64,000 bases of DNA, from assembly GCA_001466705.2 (NCBI GenBank), contig LATX02000175.1, forward strand, positions 310,001 to 374,000, given 5' to 3'. Shown here in pieces: positions 12,514 through 22,635 of the stretch. Origin of the DNA: Moniliophthora roreri. Taxonomy: Eukaryota > Basidiomycota > Agaricomycetes > Agaricales > Marasmiaceae. Every line of letters begins with the position of its first letter. Within the stretch, counting starts at the first letter, position 1. The notes under the pieces were generated by a model. The model was not told the origin of the DNA and did no database searches. It was given only the letters and a program-made list of their open reading frames with translations. The translations under genes and the position numbers were made by a program.

Positions 12514-13012
12514 TTCTCTCTTGGTATGGATCTGAAGCTCAAGGTGATATAGAGAAGATAAAGGATGCCCAACGGTCGCTCATGGACATTTAATGGTGAT
12601 GGAGCACAGTGATAGTAGTCGCCGCAGTCGGCCGGATTCATGTTGAACCGAAACCCGAGTATGGTGGGGGTATTAGGGCCGCTCTTGCCCAGTGAAGATG
12701 ACACAAGATGACAAAACATGCTACTTAGCATGTATTGACATTGACAATAATTGATACAAAAACGACAGCGACTATGACAGCAATTTATACTAGATACACG
12801 GCCATGACCGCGAGGTTTCGATGAAAGGACGTTCAACGTCCCATACTAGCATCAAGTTGTACTCGTAGCAAAGCATATAAGGATATGACATAAAAACCAG
12901 ACGTACTGCTGGGGATTCGCCGGCGTCAGCAGTTAGATACGTGATATGTTGACTCACAGAGTCTAGGTGGGAGAGGAAGAGAGAAAGGAGGAGTCAGGGA
13001 GTCGGGTATCGT
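12514..13012. other. Intergenic between SDR and LPMO genes
   Basis: Nothing coding is supported. This is the upstream region of the SDR gene and the 3' flank of the LPMO gene, both on the - strand. A frame at 12510-12836 (-) has no recognisable content. Confidence 0.4.
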
Positions 13013-14251
13013 TCAGTGGGAGACGTGAACGGCCCTTCTGAACTTGGATCGGTTGTGTGCACGAAGGGCCTTAGGAGGCGTCGGTGCGCTGCGTTTTCTG
13101 GACACGCGGCGGCGGCATGTGTGAGAAGAGGTAGAGTTTCCGTTACCGGCCCCTTGCTGAGAACCGGTACCAGAAACGCCACTGGTAACTCCAGAGTTGG
13201 GACTAGAGTTGCCGTCGTTATTAACGAGATGTGTGTTGGAAGGATCGTGTTCATTCTCCTTTCCATCCTGGTTCTGGTTTTGACCCGAATTGTTATTGTT
13301 GTCGTTATTGTTGTTGTCCTGTCCATTGCCATTGTTGTTCTGGCCGGACTGGTTCGAGTTATCGTTAGAACCGTTGGATGAATCGTTATCGTTGTTGGAG
13401 TTTCCTTCTCCGAGGAGTATATCGATCTTCGGTCCGGGCATGATGTAGTTCTTGAGCCCATCGAAGATCTAACATAATCGCCGTTAATTTACTGGAGACA
13501 AAAAATAGAATAGAAAGCTTGCCTGAGGAACAAAGATGCCAGGATCGTCGTCGTGGTACGCTCCAGGAAGCTTCACGAGATCGTCGCCAGTCGGCTTCCT
13601 AGAACCATTGCCACCAACTTTGACCTGGACACAGTTGGGGTAGAATTCTGCACCGCCCATCGAGTTGGCGACGTGCAAAGCAATGATCTCGTGACGGATG
13701 AGGTAGTTTCCTGGTGCGAGGTCGGAAGGAATGGTAGCAGTGTCAACCCCGCCAGTCTTAAGACTAGCTTGCTTCCACTTGCCGCCTTCGAGTCCAGATT
13801 CCGCAATCTTGAACCATTCCGCGTTTTCCGAGTGGAACTCGCTGCAGCTCTGGTCGCCGCAAGATGCCATATACGTCAGCATGGGACCGACTTCATGGGG
13901 CCACTACCGAATGGAAGTATAATTAACTAGAGTCGAAAAGGATAAACTTGGGAACCGAAGACTTACGAAGCCTTTGCTGTCAGCAGCACGCCAGTCAAAA
14001 GTGATGGTGCTGCCGGGATTGATATCCGCTACGCTGGAGGCGAGCTGGGCATCTTTACCACAGTTGATGGCAGCATTGTCAGCACCCTTGACAGGCTCTT
14101 CGTTGGCAACTTGTCTGATGATACTATCCCTGGCAGGTGCTCGAGGAGGAATTCCCTCGTAGCTCTTGCCATCAATAGACACTCTAGCGAGATATCCATG
14201 GGCTGAGGCGTATGCGGCGAGGGTGATAGAAACGAGTACGGAGACAATCAT
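13013..14251 (-). CDS. AA9 lytic polysaccharide monooxygenase with Asn-rich tail, 373 aa
   Basis: Exons 14251-13967, 13903-13523 and 13468-13013 join in frame. Residues 1-17 are a signal peptide, and the mature protein starts HGYLARV, so His18 would be the copper-binding N-terminal histidine. The second copper histidine fits WPHEVGPMLTYMASC, followed by YLIRHEIIALH and the axial tyrosine in GGAEFYPNC. The core ends in the typical YIMPGP. AA9 enzymes cleave cellulose or hemicellulose oxidatively outside the cell. Two things are odd. The usual Gln two residues before the axial Tyr is Glu here. There is also no CBM1; instead about 80 residues very rich in Asn, Gly, Asp and Gln are followed by a basic Arg/Lys-rich end. 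The second intron (13522-13469) is GC-AG (CAG|GCAAGC). Confidence 0.88.
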
Positions 14252-16244
14252 GGTGTATGTGCTTCACGGAGTTGGAACCAAAGATTGTGTTGAAAGTCGG
14301 GAACCGTGAAGTTGGAATGAGAGGACGCGACAAACGGCGAGTTTGAGGGAAAGGAACGAGGGTAAGCGAAGGGCTTGGAAAAAGCAACCGACACTACAAG
14401 GGAGGGGAGGAGAAGGAGAAGGACGTATCCGTAGGAAAGAGACGGTGTGAATATTTTGGTATTATATACCCAATTTCACGTGCAGTTGGAAAATTTACTC
14501 GATATGGAGCATCAACGACGCGATTTGTAGACGAGCTCCACTTGGACGGTGACAGTGGCTGATGGTAAGAAGCGACCGAGAAAGGTTCCTTTGAGCCTAC
14601 TTGAGCTTCTTGCTTCTTCATTTTATACATGCTTCCTACACGGATCCTCTTGGTTGTAGTCAGTCAGTGTCAGTACAAGTACATGGCCAGTACGTGTTTC
14701 ACCTGTCTGCCTTGACAATCATATGTTCATCATGTCCATCTGATCCATCATCGATCCCATATGCGCAAATTCCATGGAGGCTGATGATGAATTCTAGGGT
14801 CACTGGTTGCTACGCTTCACATAACCTCGTAGTGCGGTTACGCAGCAGTTCCAAAGTCCCCTATAGCAAGAATGATTCGCTTGAGCATCGAGTATGTACG
14901 TCCTCGCTAGTCTTCACTTGGAGCTCCTGCCAGCCAATGTCGACAGTTCTGACGCATCAGAGGGGTGAGAGGGGATGAGAACAGCGATCGGTATTTGCCG
15001 AGCATTTCCCATTGTCCCGTCTTCCCCGATCCAGTCATATCGATTTCCCCTGAATGTTAACTACAACCCTCAAGCAAGAACTTGAAACCAATCACCACTC
15101 TTTTGGAAATAGTATCTGTAACCGGTAACTTTACCGTTGAGCCGAGAACTCTCAGTGAACATTAACTCCGCCGTCATCGAAACTCCAGCTCCATAAATCT
15201 TCCTTTTGGGCTCACGAACAACTCTTGATTTCTGCGGATTTCTGCGGCTGGACACACATCTTCCGGTTGCTCTCGGATCTCTCTGGTATGATCGGTCGTC
15301 TTTGAGGCCTTTCATAGCCATTCCGCTGCGAGTTTGTTGAACAAGATATTTGGTCGACTGTAGTACGGCGGGGTCATCTCATTGTCAAGGAACGCTCACT
15401 TTGGTAGTATCAATCTCTCTTGCATCTCTAGGAGACGAGACGAGGTGGGGGTACTGGGGACACTGGGGAGACTATGTGCTATCTCATCTCTGCACATGGT
15501 TCCAACGTGGTTCACACTCACTCTCAACCCCCTTCTTCCGCTGCGTCGACAAGGTCCCACACCAACCTCGACGACGTTTGTGCTGAATCCTCGTGCATCT
15601 CTGCTGCAAATTCACCCGCTAAACTCATGCTTAGCCCTGAAAGTTCTCATGTATGACCAATTCATTCATGAACCGCACTCGACTTTCTCTGGCAGGCGGC
15701 AAGATCAGCACAGCGCCCAACAAAGCCACTAGGAACGGACTCGACTAGTACCCCAAGTGGTGACAAGTCGAGGCAAGCTTGCAAACAGAGCTGATTGCCC
15801 AGATGCCATCTTCCGAGGTGAGTTGAGGAACCGGCAAGTGAGATCATCATACTTACCGGCACGGGGCTCCTTCCTCTCTTCAGATACCCTTGTGTCACGT
15901 CTAGAACTAAGACTTACAAAACGCTTAGCACTTAGGCCTAACCCAATGGCAACCCTCGTGTATGTCTGCCCCCGTTTCATCTACTCATCATATCCTCGGC
16001 CCACCGATCCGACTATTTCATACACACACGAAAACACGACACGAACTCACCTTATGTATCTCTGTGCTTCCCATTTGCCCTCATCCACTGGGCGAGGCGT
16101 ATGAAACTGAATACGCAGTTGAAACGCGAAACTTGAAGCTTCAGCTGCGAAAGTCAGCGATGGGCATATTAATGCAACTCCTGACTTGAGGTAGCATGCA
16201 GTCCCGACGATGTCACTTAATCTGCTGAGCGATATGGAGATAAA
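14252..16244. other. Gene-poor region upstream of the duplicated block
   Basis: No gene is supported over about 2 kb. A TATATAAT match on the - strand (14468-14461) lies about 210 bp before the LPMO start and could belong to its promoter. Open frames at 14601-14978 (+), 15070-15321 (-) and 15662-15980 (-) show no recognisable domain or clear splice structure. Confidence 0.4.
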
Positions 16245-17641
16245 AACATGACGCGGCAATGTGAAGCTTTGACTGCGGGGTGCGGGGGATATTCATTGAA
16301 ACACCAACTTCAATAAGTCACGGTAGGATAACGTGGACCTATCATCTTAATGCCTTCATCCAATAGACAACGATCGCTGGGAAAGATGCGGAGAGTATTC
16401 AATTAATTGTCGTCGATTGATCGACGTGATGGTCTGTGCATGTTTTTCTTTCGTTGCCCATCATTAACACTGACTTTTTCAGTAAAGCACATCCTGTATT
16501 CACGCGTTTTCATTGCTCAGCTTATGGATGGAGAGGAATAGACACAGGTAAACCTACCAGGAGCCATGTCGTATCGCTGGCTTGAGAATACCTTTTGGAT
16601 TTCAAAGGCAGCCAAGGATGGTCTATCATATACACATACCAGACACGCACATCAGTGTATCATTAATCTGGTACTCGGGGTTAGAGATGATCGATGTCTT
16701 CCGATGATGCAGATTATCATCTTACTTTTAGCTACCTAGGCCTCGAATCCCAAAGAGATCAATCACTTTTGAGGCACGGAGCTCGAATGAGGATGTGCAG
16801 CCGAACCTCGAAATGGGCGCCTAACAGGCGTTTATTTCTTCTCACGATCGACCTCTATCTTTCCCTCTCTCATCGTGTCAACAGCGCACCATCGCGGTGC
16901 CCTCTTTGTAACCGACATTCAATCTCAAGACGTACGTTCTCTAAAGAAATTCAGGATATAGCGGATTCCGAATCCGAGCGGGAGATATTGTTTTCGTGGT
17001 GCGCATGGTAACGATCTCCATACACTAACTGAAGAACGCACAGCATGTTGATGGGTGGTCTATGACGTTGGTTATAATGGGCGTCTGAATATCATACTTT
17101 ACTCTTCAATTTGGGAAACCTGGCGGTTCCGGTCGGCGCTTGAGCTCTTCTATCGAGTAGTATCGGCGGCCAATTTGAATTTTTCGGTGAGCTTGAGCTT
17201 TCGGAAGACCTGAAGATAAGTATTGTTTGTTGAAGGCAACTCCGCAAGGCACTCAACAGGTCGATCATATAGATTTTCCATCACGTCACCCGTAATCTGT
17301 TCACAACTAACAATTCTTGGAGCTTGGGCGTTCTCCGTTGTGCAAAAATCATGAAGTGTCCATCGAGGTCACTGCTGATAAAGATAAATAAGGCCAGTCG
17401 GGTGTCTTTCGAAATTAGCTCATATGATCGTATAGGGCTTTTTTAGGTGATGCGCTACGCGATATCAGAACTTGTCCTTAGTCTTCTTCGACGGCGGTAC
17501 AAGATCAACCTCAAGCAACAGGATGGGAACTGAGATGCTGATATCAGCACGTTGATGGACACTTCATGATCTTTGCATGGTGGCCAACTCCTAAATTCCT
17601 GATGAAGGTATGTTCAATCCCCATACCTAGATCCATATGCA

Positions 17642-17649
17642 TATAATAT
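17642..17649 (+). promoter_or_regulatory. TATA-like box of secreted-family gene A
   Basis: TATAATAT lies 111-118 bp before the ATG at 17760. A similar TATAATA sits at the matching place before gene B (22528-22534), so it is kept between duplicates. Distance and conservation support a core promoter element, but no transcript start is known. Confidence 0.35.
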
Positions 17650-17759
17650 CGCTTTGTCTCTTGCCAAAAGACATCACACTCATTCTTGCTCACTCATTCT
17701 TTCGAGCCTTGGTGGCTCTTCACACTCTCTTTTACCTTTGACTTTCGTTTAAGGCCAAC

Positions 17760-19863
17760 ATGATTCCTCTCATTCCCGTTCTACTTCCCCTCTTTTTTGG
17801 CACAGTTTCTGCCTTGAACGACTGGATGAAACCCTGCCATGAAGGGGAATGCTCTTATGACACTGAGCAAGGCTCTCTCAAGATCGTACGCCATCTTTTC
17901 AAAGTATCAAGATCTGATTCTCACAAGTATACTTTTAGTGGGGCTCTCCCGATGCCATCACCGACATCACAACGGCGGCAAATTGGACAATTCTTAATTG
18001 CGACAAGGATGCCTTGGCCCAAGATATAAGATTGGTTTGTACCGACTCTGAGTCGGGGTGCATTCACTTGTGGCAAAACACCGGTGCAGTTGGAAAACTC
18101 GTCCGGCTTCCCGAAAGCGTACTGTTTTTCGTTTTCTCTCTAGTTCCCATACTGACTAAACTTTACAGTGCGGAAAGAGTGCATTCGCACGAATTTCCCG
18201 CAACTGGGTTCATGAGGATCAGTCTTTGCCTCCTCAGCTTGCAAAGACGCTTCGTCGACGGGATGGAACGGTCCCGGAAGTACAAGGCTTGGCGCTCGAT
18301 ACTGACTTCAGCGCGATAGATCCAGCCCAGTGAGTTTCGCGCCATTAGGCAATATGAATATAACTTACTGATTTTCCCACCTTGTAGAAATGGGAATATT
18401 TCTTTTTCGATCCAAGGCTCAAATATACCTGGAGCTATCGGTAATTCTAGCATTACCCCGACACGTAGGAGTCACCTCGCCAAAAAGGGGGACTCTGATT
18501 TCGTGGAGGATCTCTTCATAGGTAAGAGAGTCAAAATAATGTTATTCGCTTATACTCACCTTGATTGTTTTCCCGCAGAATTTGGCTCCTTCAACAAGTC
18601 AGCCACAAAAGATCTTCCGCCCGTCAATGTGGACAAAACATTCCCGATATTCGAGGAGAATATCTCCTGCCCCGCCACCGGAGATTTGCCTGCCACTAAT
18701 GCATCTATTAAAGCTGATGCGGCTACCAAAGCCAATGCGGTCGTTTCAATAGGCATCGCCGCTGCAGGCACCATCGTCCCGCCCGAGTTCAGCGAGTTCG
18801 GTATCTTCGCAGGTTCGGCACTTTCGAGTTTTTTACCACTGTCCTAAGCTCACCTTCGTGCAGGTCTCGACGCTGATTTGCAAGGTACCTTGCGACTTGT
18901 CGGCTCTGCATCGGTGAGTACTTCCCTGTCTCGAAACCTGACCATCGTTAACTCCATGAAGGGCACTGCCGACTCTGGACGAATTACCTTTTTCGAAATG
19001 GGACTCTCCGGATTGGATTTCCATGGGTAAATATCCTTGATGATCACAAAGACCTATTGTTGAACTCTTTGTAGGATTCTTACTCTTGGACCGTCATTCA
19101 AAATTCAGGGACAAGCCAAGGCAACCCTCGATATCGACGCGGATCTTACTGTCGACCTTGCCTACACTATTGATAACGCTAAACTCTTCTTCCCTAAATC
19201 TGACACTCAACAGTCTGGAGGTGACTTCACTCCGACGAACACTCGTACGTATTAACCCTGACGCTGCCCATTTTTTTTCTTACACTCTACTAGCGCTTAA
19301 ACTGTCTGTTACCCCCTCCGTAGCATCAAAAGCTGTCGTGGAAGGTCACATCATACCCACTCTTCAATTTGGAGTCTCAGCACTGGGAGGTATCGCTGAA
19401 GCTGTCATATTCGTCGACCTCGATGCCAGTGCAGCAGTGACTCTCAGTCTCAATGCATCGGCCAGTGTCAGCACGAACATCACAACGCCAGTTGAAACTC
19501 AAGCCAATGTGACCGGGTGCTTGGATGTTGGCACAGGTCTCGATGTCAATGCAGGCGCGGATGCATCATTCTTTAAAATTTTCGACAAGAACACAAAGGT
19601 CAACCTGTTCACGAAGAAGTTTGATTTATTCAATGTGCGTGTCCTGTGGGTGTGCTTTATAGATGAGGGGATTAATTTCTCGGCAGAAATGCTTGGGTAC
19701 CAATACCAAGCGGGAGGTTTCTCAGCTGCACGTCTCTCGTCGCCGTGCACCTTTACGGATGCTTAAGCGAGACCTCACCTGCCCGACATTTGCCACAGAC
19801 ATTGTTTCTGTAGTTGACGAGGCAATATCCACTGCTGAGTATGTCCCATTGAAGATTCTTTAG
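17760..19863 (+). CDS. Secreted protein of unknown function, family copy A, 545 aa, ten exons
   Basis: Exons 17760-17885, 17939-18118, 18169-18329, 18388-18521, 18579-18812, 18864-18913, 18962-19026, 19075-19244, 19294-19634 and 19687-19863 join in frame throughout. Residues 1-18 form a signal peptide (ending TVSA). The mature front has PCHEGECSYDTEQGSLKI, then a domain with LNCDKDALAQDIRLVC and a conserved CGKSAFAR. A long middle alternates short hydrophobic strands with Asp/Thr/Ser (FKIQGQAKATLDIDADLTVD, HIIPTLQFGVSALGG) and is probably beta-rich. The last exon adds KCLGTN and ends in a stretch rich in RR/KR pairs. I recognise no described domain. Dibasic sites (RRRDG, TRRSH, SRRRA, MLKRD) could be Kex2 targets. 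Copies B and C in this window share the same exon plan, which is the strongest support for the model. Confidence 0.75.
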
Positions 19864-19980
19864 TCTCTCTTATTGATTCACCTCTGCAGCATTAAAGCCT
19901 TGCCTTGATTACCAAGTGACAGATATTCGTTGCTTTGGTAAGGATGCTTCTGCATCATTCTTTGGACTCATTAGGAGCTT

Positions 19981-20106
19981 GGATTTCCCTTTAGCACATT
20001 CCACTCACTTTCACCCATTTTCACTCTCATTTCCAGCCATTATACCCTCTTCGATAAAATCATTTGGTCATAGAATAAACTTATATCATAACATTTCCCG
20101 GTAGCC
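19981..20106 (+). repeat. Relic related to the 49.3-kb MITE-like element
   Basis: This stretch matches 49350-49441 in the same orientation. Shared blocks are GGATTTCCCTT, a (T)CC(A/G)GCCATT block and a roughly 50-bp stretch beginning AATCATTTGGTCATA that differs at scattered positions. It covers only the left part of the other element and lacks its right terminal repeat, so it looks like a truncated, decayed copy. It abuts the 3' end of duplication copy A. Confidence 0.5.
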
Positions 20107-20130
20107 ATCGTATGGGCTCCCGCAATTTGC

Positions 20131-20241
20131 AGCGACTTCAAATAAGACAGTCTTGTCTGTCGAATGCAAAGGACTCTTCAGTTATTCTGGACCACCAAAT
20201 TAAGTACCATGTTTGCCTCATTTGCGCCAAGACAGGCCAAG
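20131..20241 (-). pseudogene. Decayed fragment of the Osh1-type gene
   Basis: About 100 bp here match 26650-26750, the part of the Osh1-type gene just after its FFAT motif, in the same orientation; I estimate about three quarters of bases identical. Read on the - strand it still gives EAN..., NLVV against EANTIPNLVV in the intact gene, but an in-frame stop follows at once. Nothing else of the gene is recognisable around it. It lies directly after duplication copy A, just as the intact gene follows copy B. Confidence 0.6.
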
Positions 20242-20294
20242 GTAAGGATATACTTACCTTCATGAATGAGAGCAACAGCGAGATCAAATCCTTT

Positions 20295-20920
20295 CTATAT
20301 ATTCAGTGGTAAGTCTATGGAATACGATATGACAATGTTGCTGCATAGACACTTGAGAGAGGATTTAGCTGAAGACTGGCAGTTTTGAGACCGAGGTTGA
20401 TGGGACATTGTGAGTACGCTGAAGATAAGTTCGACAGGGCCGATGGCGTTGAGATACGCGAGTAAACTTGGAGAGTTGATGCATGTGTTCTCTGGTACGA
20501 CCACCGAGTACTTCATGATGTCTTATGAGTTCCAGGATGACTCGCCATGCACAAATGGGTTGGTATCCGGCAAAAAAAAAAAAAGCCTTCATATTGGTCG
20601 TTGGATGAGCCGTTCAATCCAAGACATTCAAACGACACGTACCTAAGGACGCGTTTTTCCCGGTACATCCCACCAAACGCTTCTCGAGCGATATCAAGTC
20701 GAGATCGGCAGTTAAAACCAACTTTTTTCAGGGCAAGAATTAGCATCATTGAGGAGGTATGACTGGCAACGATACATGAGAGACATCATCAATTCCACGC
20801 ACCCAAGACCGCCCCCACACCCCCAATGAGCCTGTCATGTGGTGTTATGGACCTTGTGGGGAGGTCCAAACTGGTGATTTCAGACCTTGACGGAGAGGAG
20901 GCGGGGACGTTGTTGTCCAT
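20295..20920 (-). CDS. Possible small multi-exon gene or gene remnant, unknown
   Basis: An ATG at 20920 opens MDNNVPASSPSRSE..., and a GTGCGT donor at 20802 joins through an AAAAAAG acceptor to 20721-20643 in frame (VGFNCRSRLDIARE...), ending at a GTACGT donor. The continuation is unclear: beyond a 13-base A run at 20572-20584 two frames are open (20592-20365 and 20516-20295). The second reads more like protein (SVVVPENTCINSPSLLAY), but its phase does not match the exon before. It is either a gene with one exon I cannot place, or a remnant. No domain is recognised. Confidence 0.25.
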
Positions 20921-21030
20921 GGTAGTGTTGGACAAAAGGTAGAGCCTGGAACCTCGTCGCCGCGGCACTTCGGCCGACGTAACAAGGGTCACGTGTCCTC
21001 GGCACCGGCCAGTCGTGTCTCGATGATTCA

Positions 21031-21451
21031 TTCCGCTATTCCAATATCCCGATTCTCTGAGGCATTTTCAAACTTCTCAAAAAGATTCAAAATTCAACCG
21101 GCCCATGCACACATCCCAAAGGCTGACTCCCTACTGTACCTTCGCTCACGAACCGAACTCTTACCCAAGAGCCTTCGAGGTTAGAGCGGAGAATCCAGCA
21201 CTCTGCCATGAGGGATGACGATGCAGGCACGATAAACCGGTTCCCTGTAGATGTTGCTCGGCATTGCCGTCAATCCCGGAACCGGGAGGATGTGACTGCG
21301 AACAGTGCAGAAGAATGGTGTATTTAGTACGTGTTTATTAATCCATGTGTTCTGTCCCAGTTTGTGAGCATCAACCCGACAACTTCAGGAATCATGCTTC
21401 GTACCAGATACCAAGAAAACATGAAAATCCATCCCCGATTTTTATCTACCG
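21031..21451. other. Intergenic before duplication copy B
   Basis: No gene is visible. A short + strand frame at 20993-21184 has no recognisable content. Confidence 0.35.
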
Positions 21452-22527
21452 AATGATGCGGCAATGCAAAGCTCTGACTGCGCAGTGCAGGGGATATTCA
21501 CTGAAGTGCCAACTTCAATAAGTCGGAGTAGGATAACGTGAGGCCATTGCACATATCTTAGTTCCCCATCCAATAGACATCAGTGATCACCAGGAAAGAT
21601 GTGGGATGGATTCGATTAATTGTCGTCGATTAATCGACATGATGGTTCGTGCATGCACTAAGTCCTGTCTTCAGGCGTTTTCATCGCTCAGCTTATGGAT
21701 GGAGGCGAAAGGACAAGCACGCCTACCTGGACCCGTGTCATATCGCTGGATAGAGATTTCATTTTGGCTTTCGAGGGCAGCCTGGGATGGTTTAGAGTAC
21801 ACATGCCAGACATACGCATCAGTGTATCGTCAATCTGGTTCTCGAGGTTAGGGATGATTGATGCCTTCCGATTATGCAGATTGTTAGTCCCATCTAAGCC
21901 TCGAATGATCTTCGAAGCATTGAGCTCGAGCAAGCAGTCAACGAGCAGCAGAACCTTCGAAATGGGCGCCTAACGGGCGCTTCCATCATGACGGGAAATT
22001 TCCTCCCACGGTCAACTCTTTCCCCTCCCTCATCATGTCAATAGCATCAACGCGGTGTCCTCTTCGTAATCGAGAAGTTCTGTTTTTGCTATGTGCATGG
22101 CTACGGTCTCCATACCATACGCACTACTAAAGAACGATGGATTTTTTGCATAGCATGTCCATGGGTAGTCTATGGATTGGTTGCGTTGGTTACGATGGGT
22201 GCCTGAACACCACACTCTGCTTTCTAGAGACCTGACGGCTCTGGTCTGTGCTTGAGATCTCCGGTGGCCAAAGATTCGATGGATACCGTGGGTTCATTGA
22301 ACGGACAGCTGAGCAAGCTTGAAGGCGTTATGAACAGGAATATGTTGTTACTGGAGGCGGCTTCACCGGGCGCTCACTAGGCTAATCATATGGATTTCCA
22401 TCGCATCGCCCGTAATTTGTCGCTCAACATCACAACCAACAATTCTTGGAGGCTAGCCGACGTGCGAAGATCATGAAGCGTCTATCAACGTGGTGATATG
22501 CTCAGCTCCCACACCTGGATCCATGTG

Positions 22528-22534
22528 TATAATA
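22528..22534 (+). promoter_or_regulatory. TATA-like box of secreted-family gene B
   Basis: TATAATA lies about 105 bp before the ATG at 22636, at the position matching the TATA-like box of copy A. It is an inferred core promoter element. Confidence 0.35.
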
Positions 22535-22635
22535 GTGCTTTATCCTACCAGACATCACTCCCATTCTTGCCCCCTCATTCTTTCAAGCCCTGGCTGGCTC
22601 TCTGTTCTCTCTTTTGACTCTCGCCTGAGGCTAAC

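Larger units (their letters stand above)
16245..19980 (+). repeat. Segmental duplication, copy A
   Basis: This stretch is repeated at 21452-24880 in the same orientation. Matching begins near GCGGCAATG at 16252 and 21459, continues through the upstream region (for example GATATTCA(T/C)TGAA and CCAACTTCAATAAGTC), the whole ten-exon gene with its introns, and about 110 bp of 3' flank (CATTAAAGC...CTTTGGAC). The spacing differs by insertions and deletions: copies are offset by about 5.21 kb upstream but 4.88 kb at the start codons. Confidence 0.85.

Noticed and set aside
12994..13461. 155-codon Thr/Arg-rich open frame overlapping the LPMO tail
   Set aside because: It is the AAC/ACA repeat read in a second frame. 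The Asn-rich frame alone joins in phase to the catalytic core through the conserved YIMPGP.
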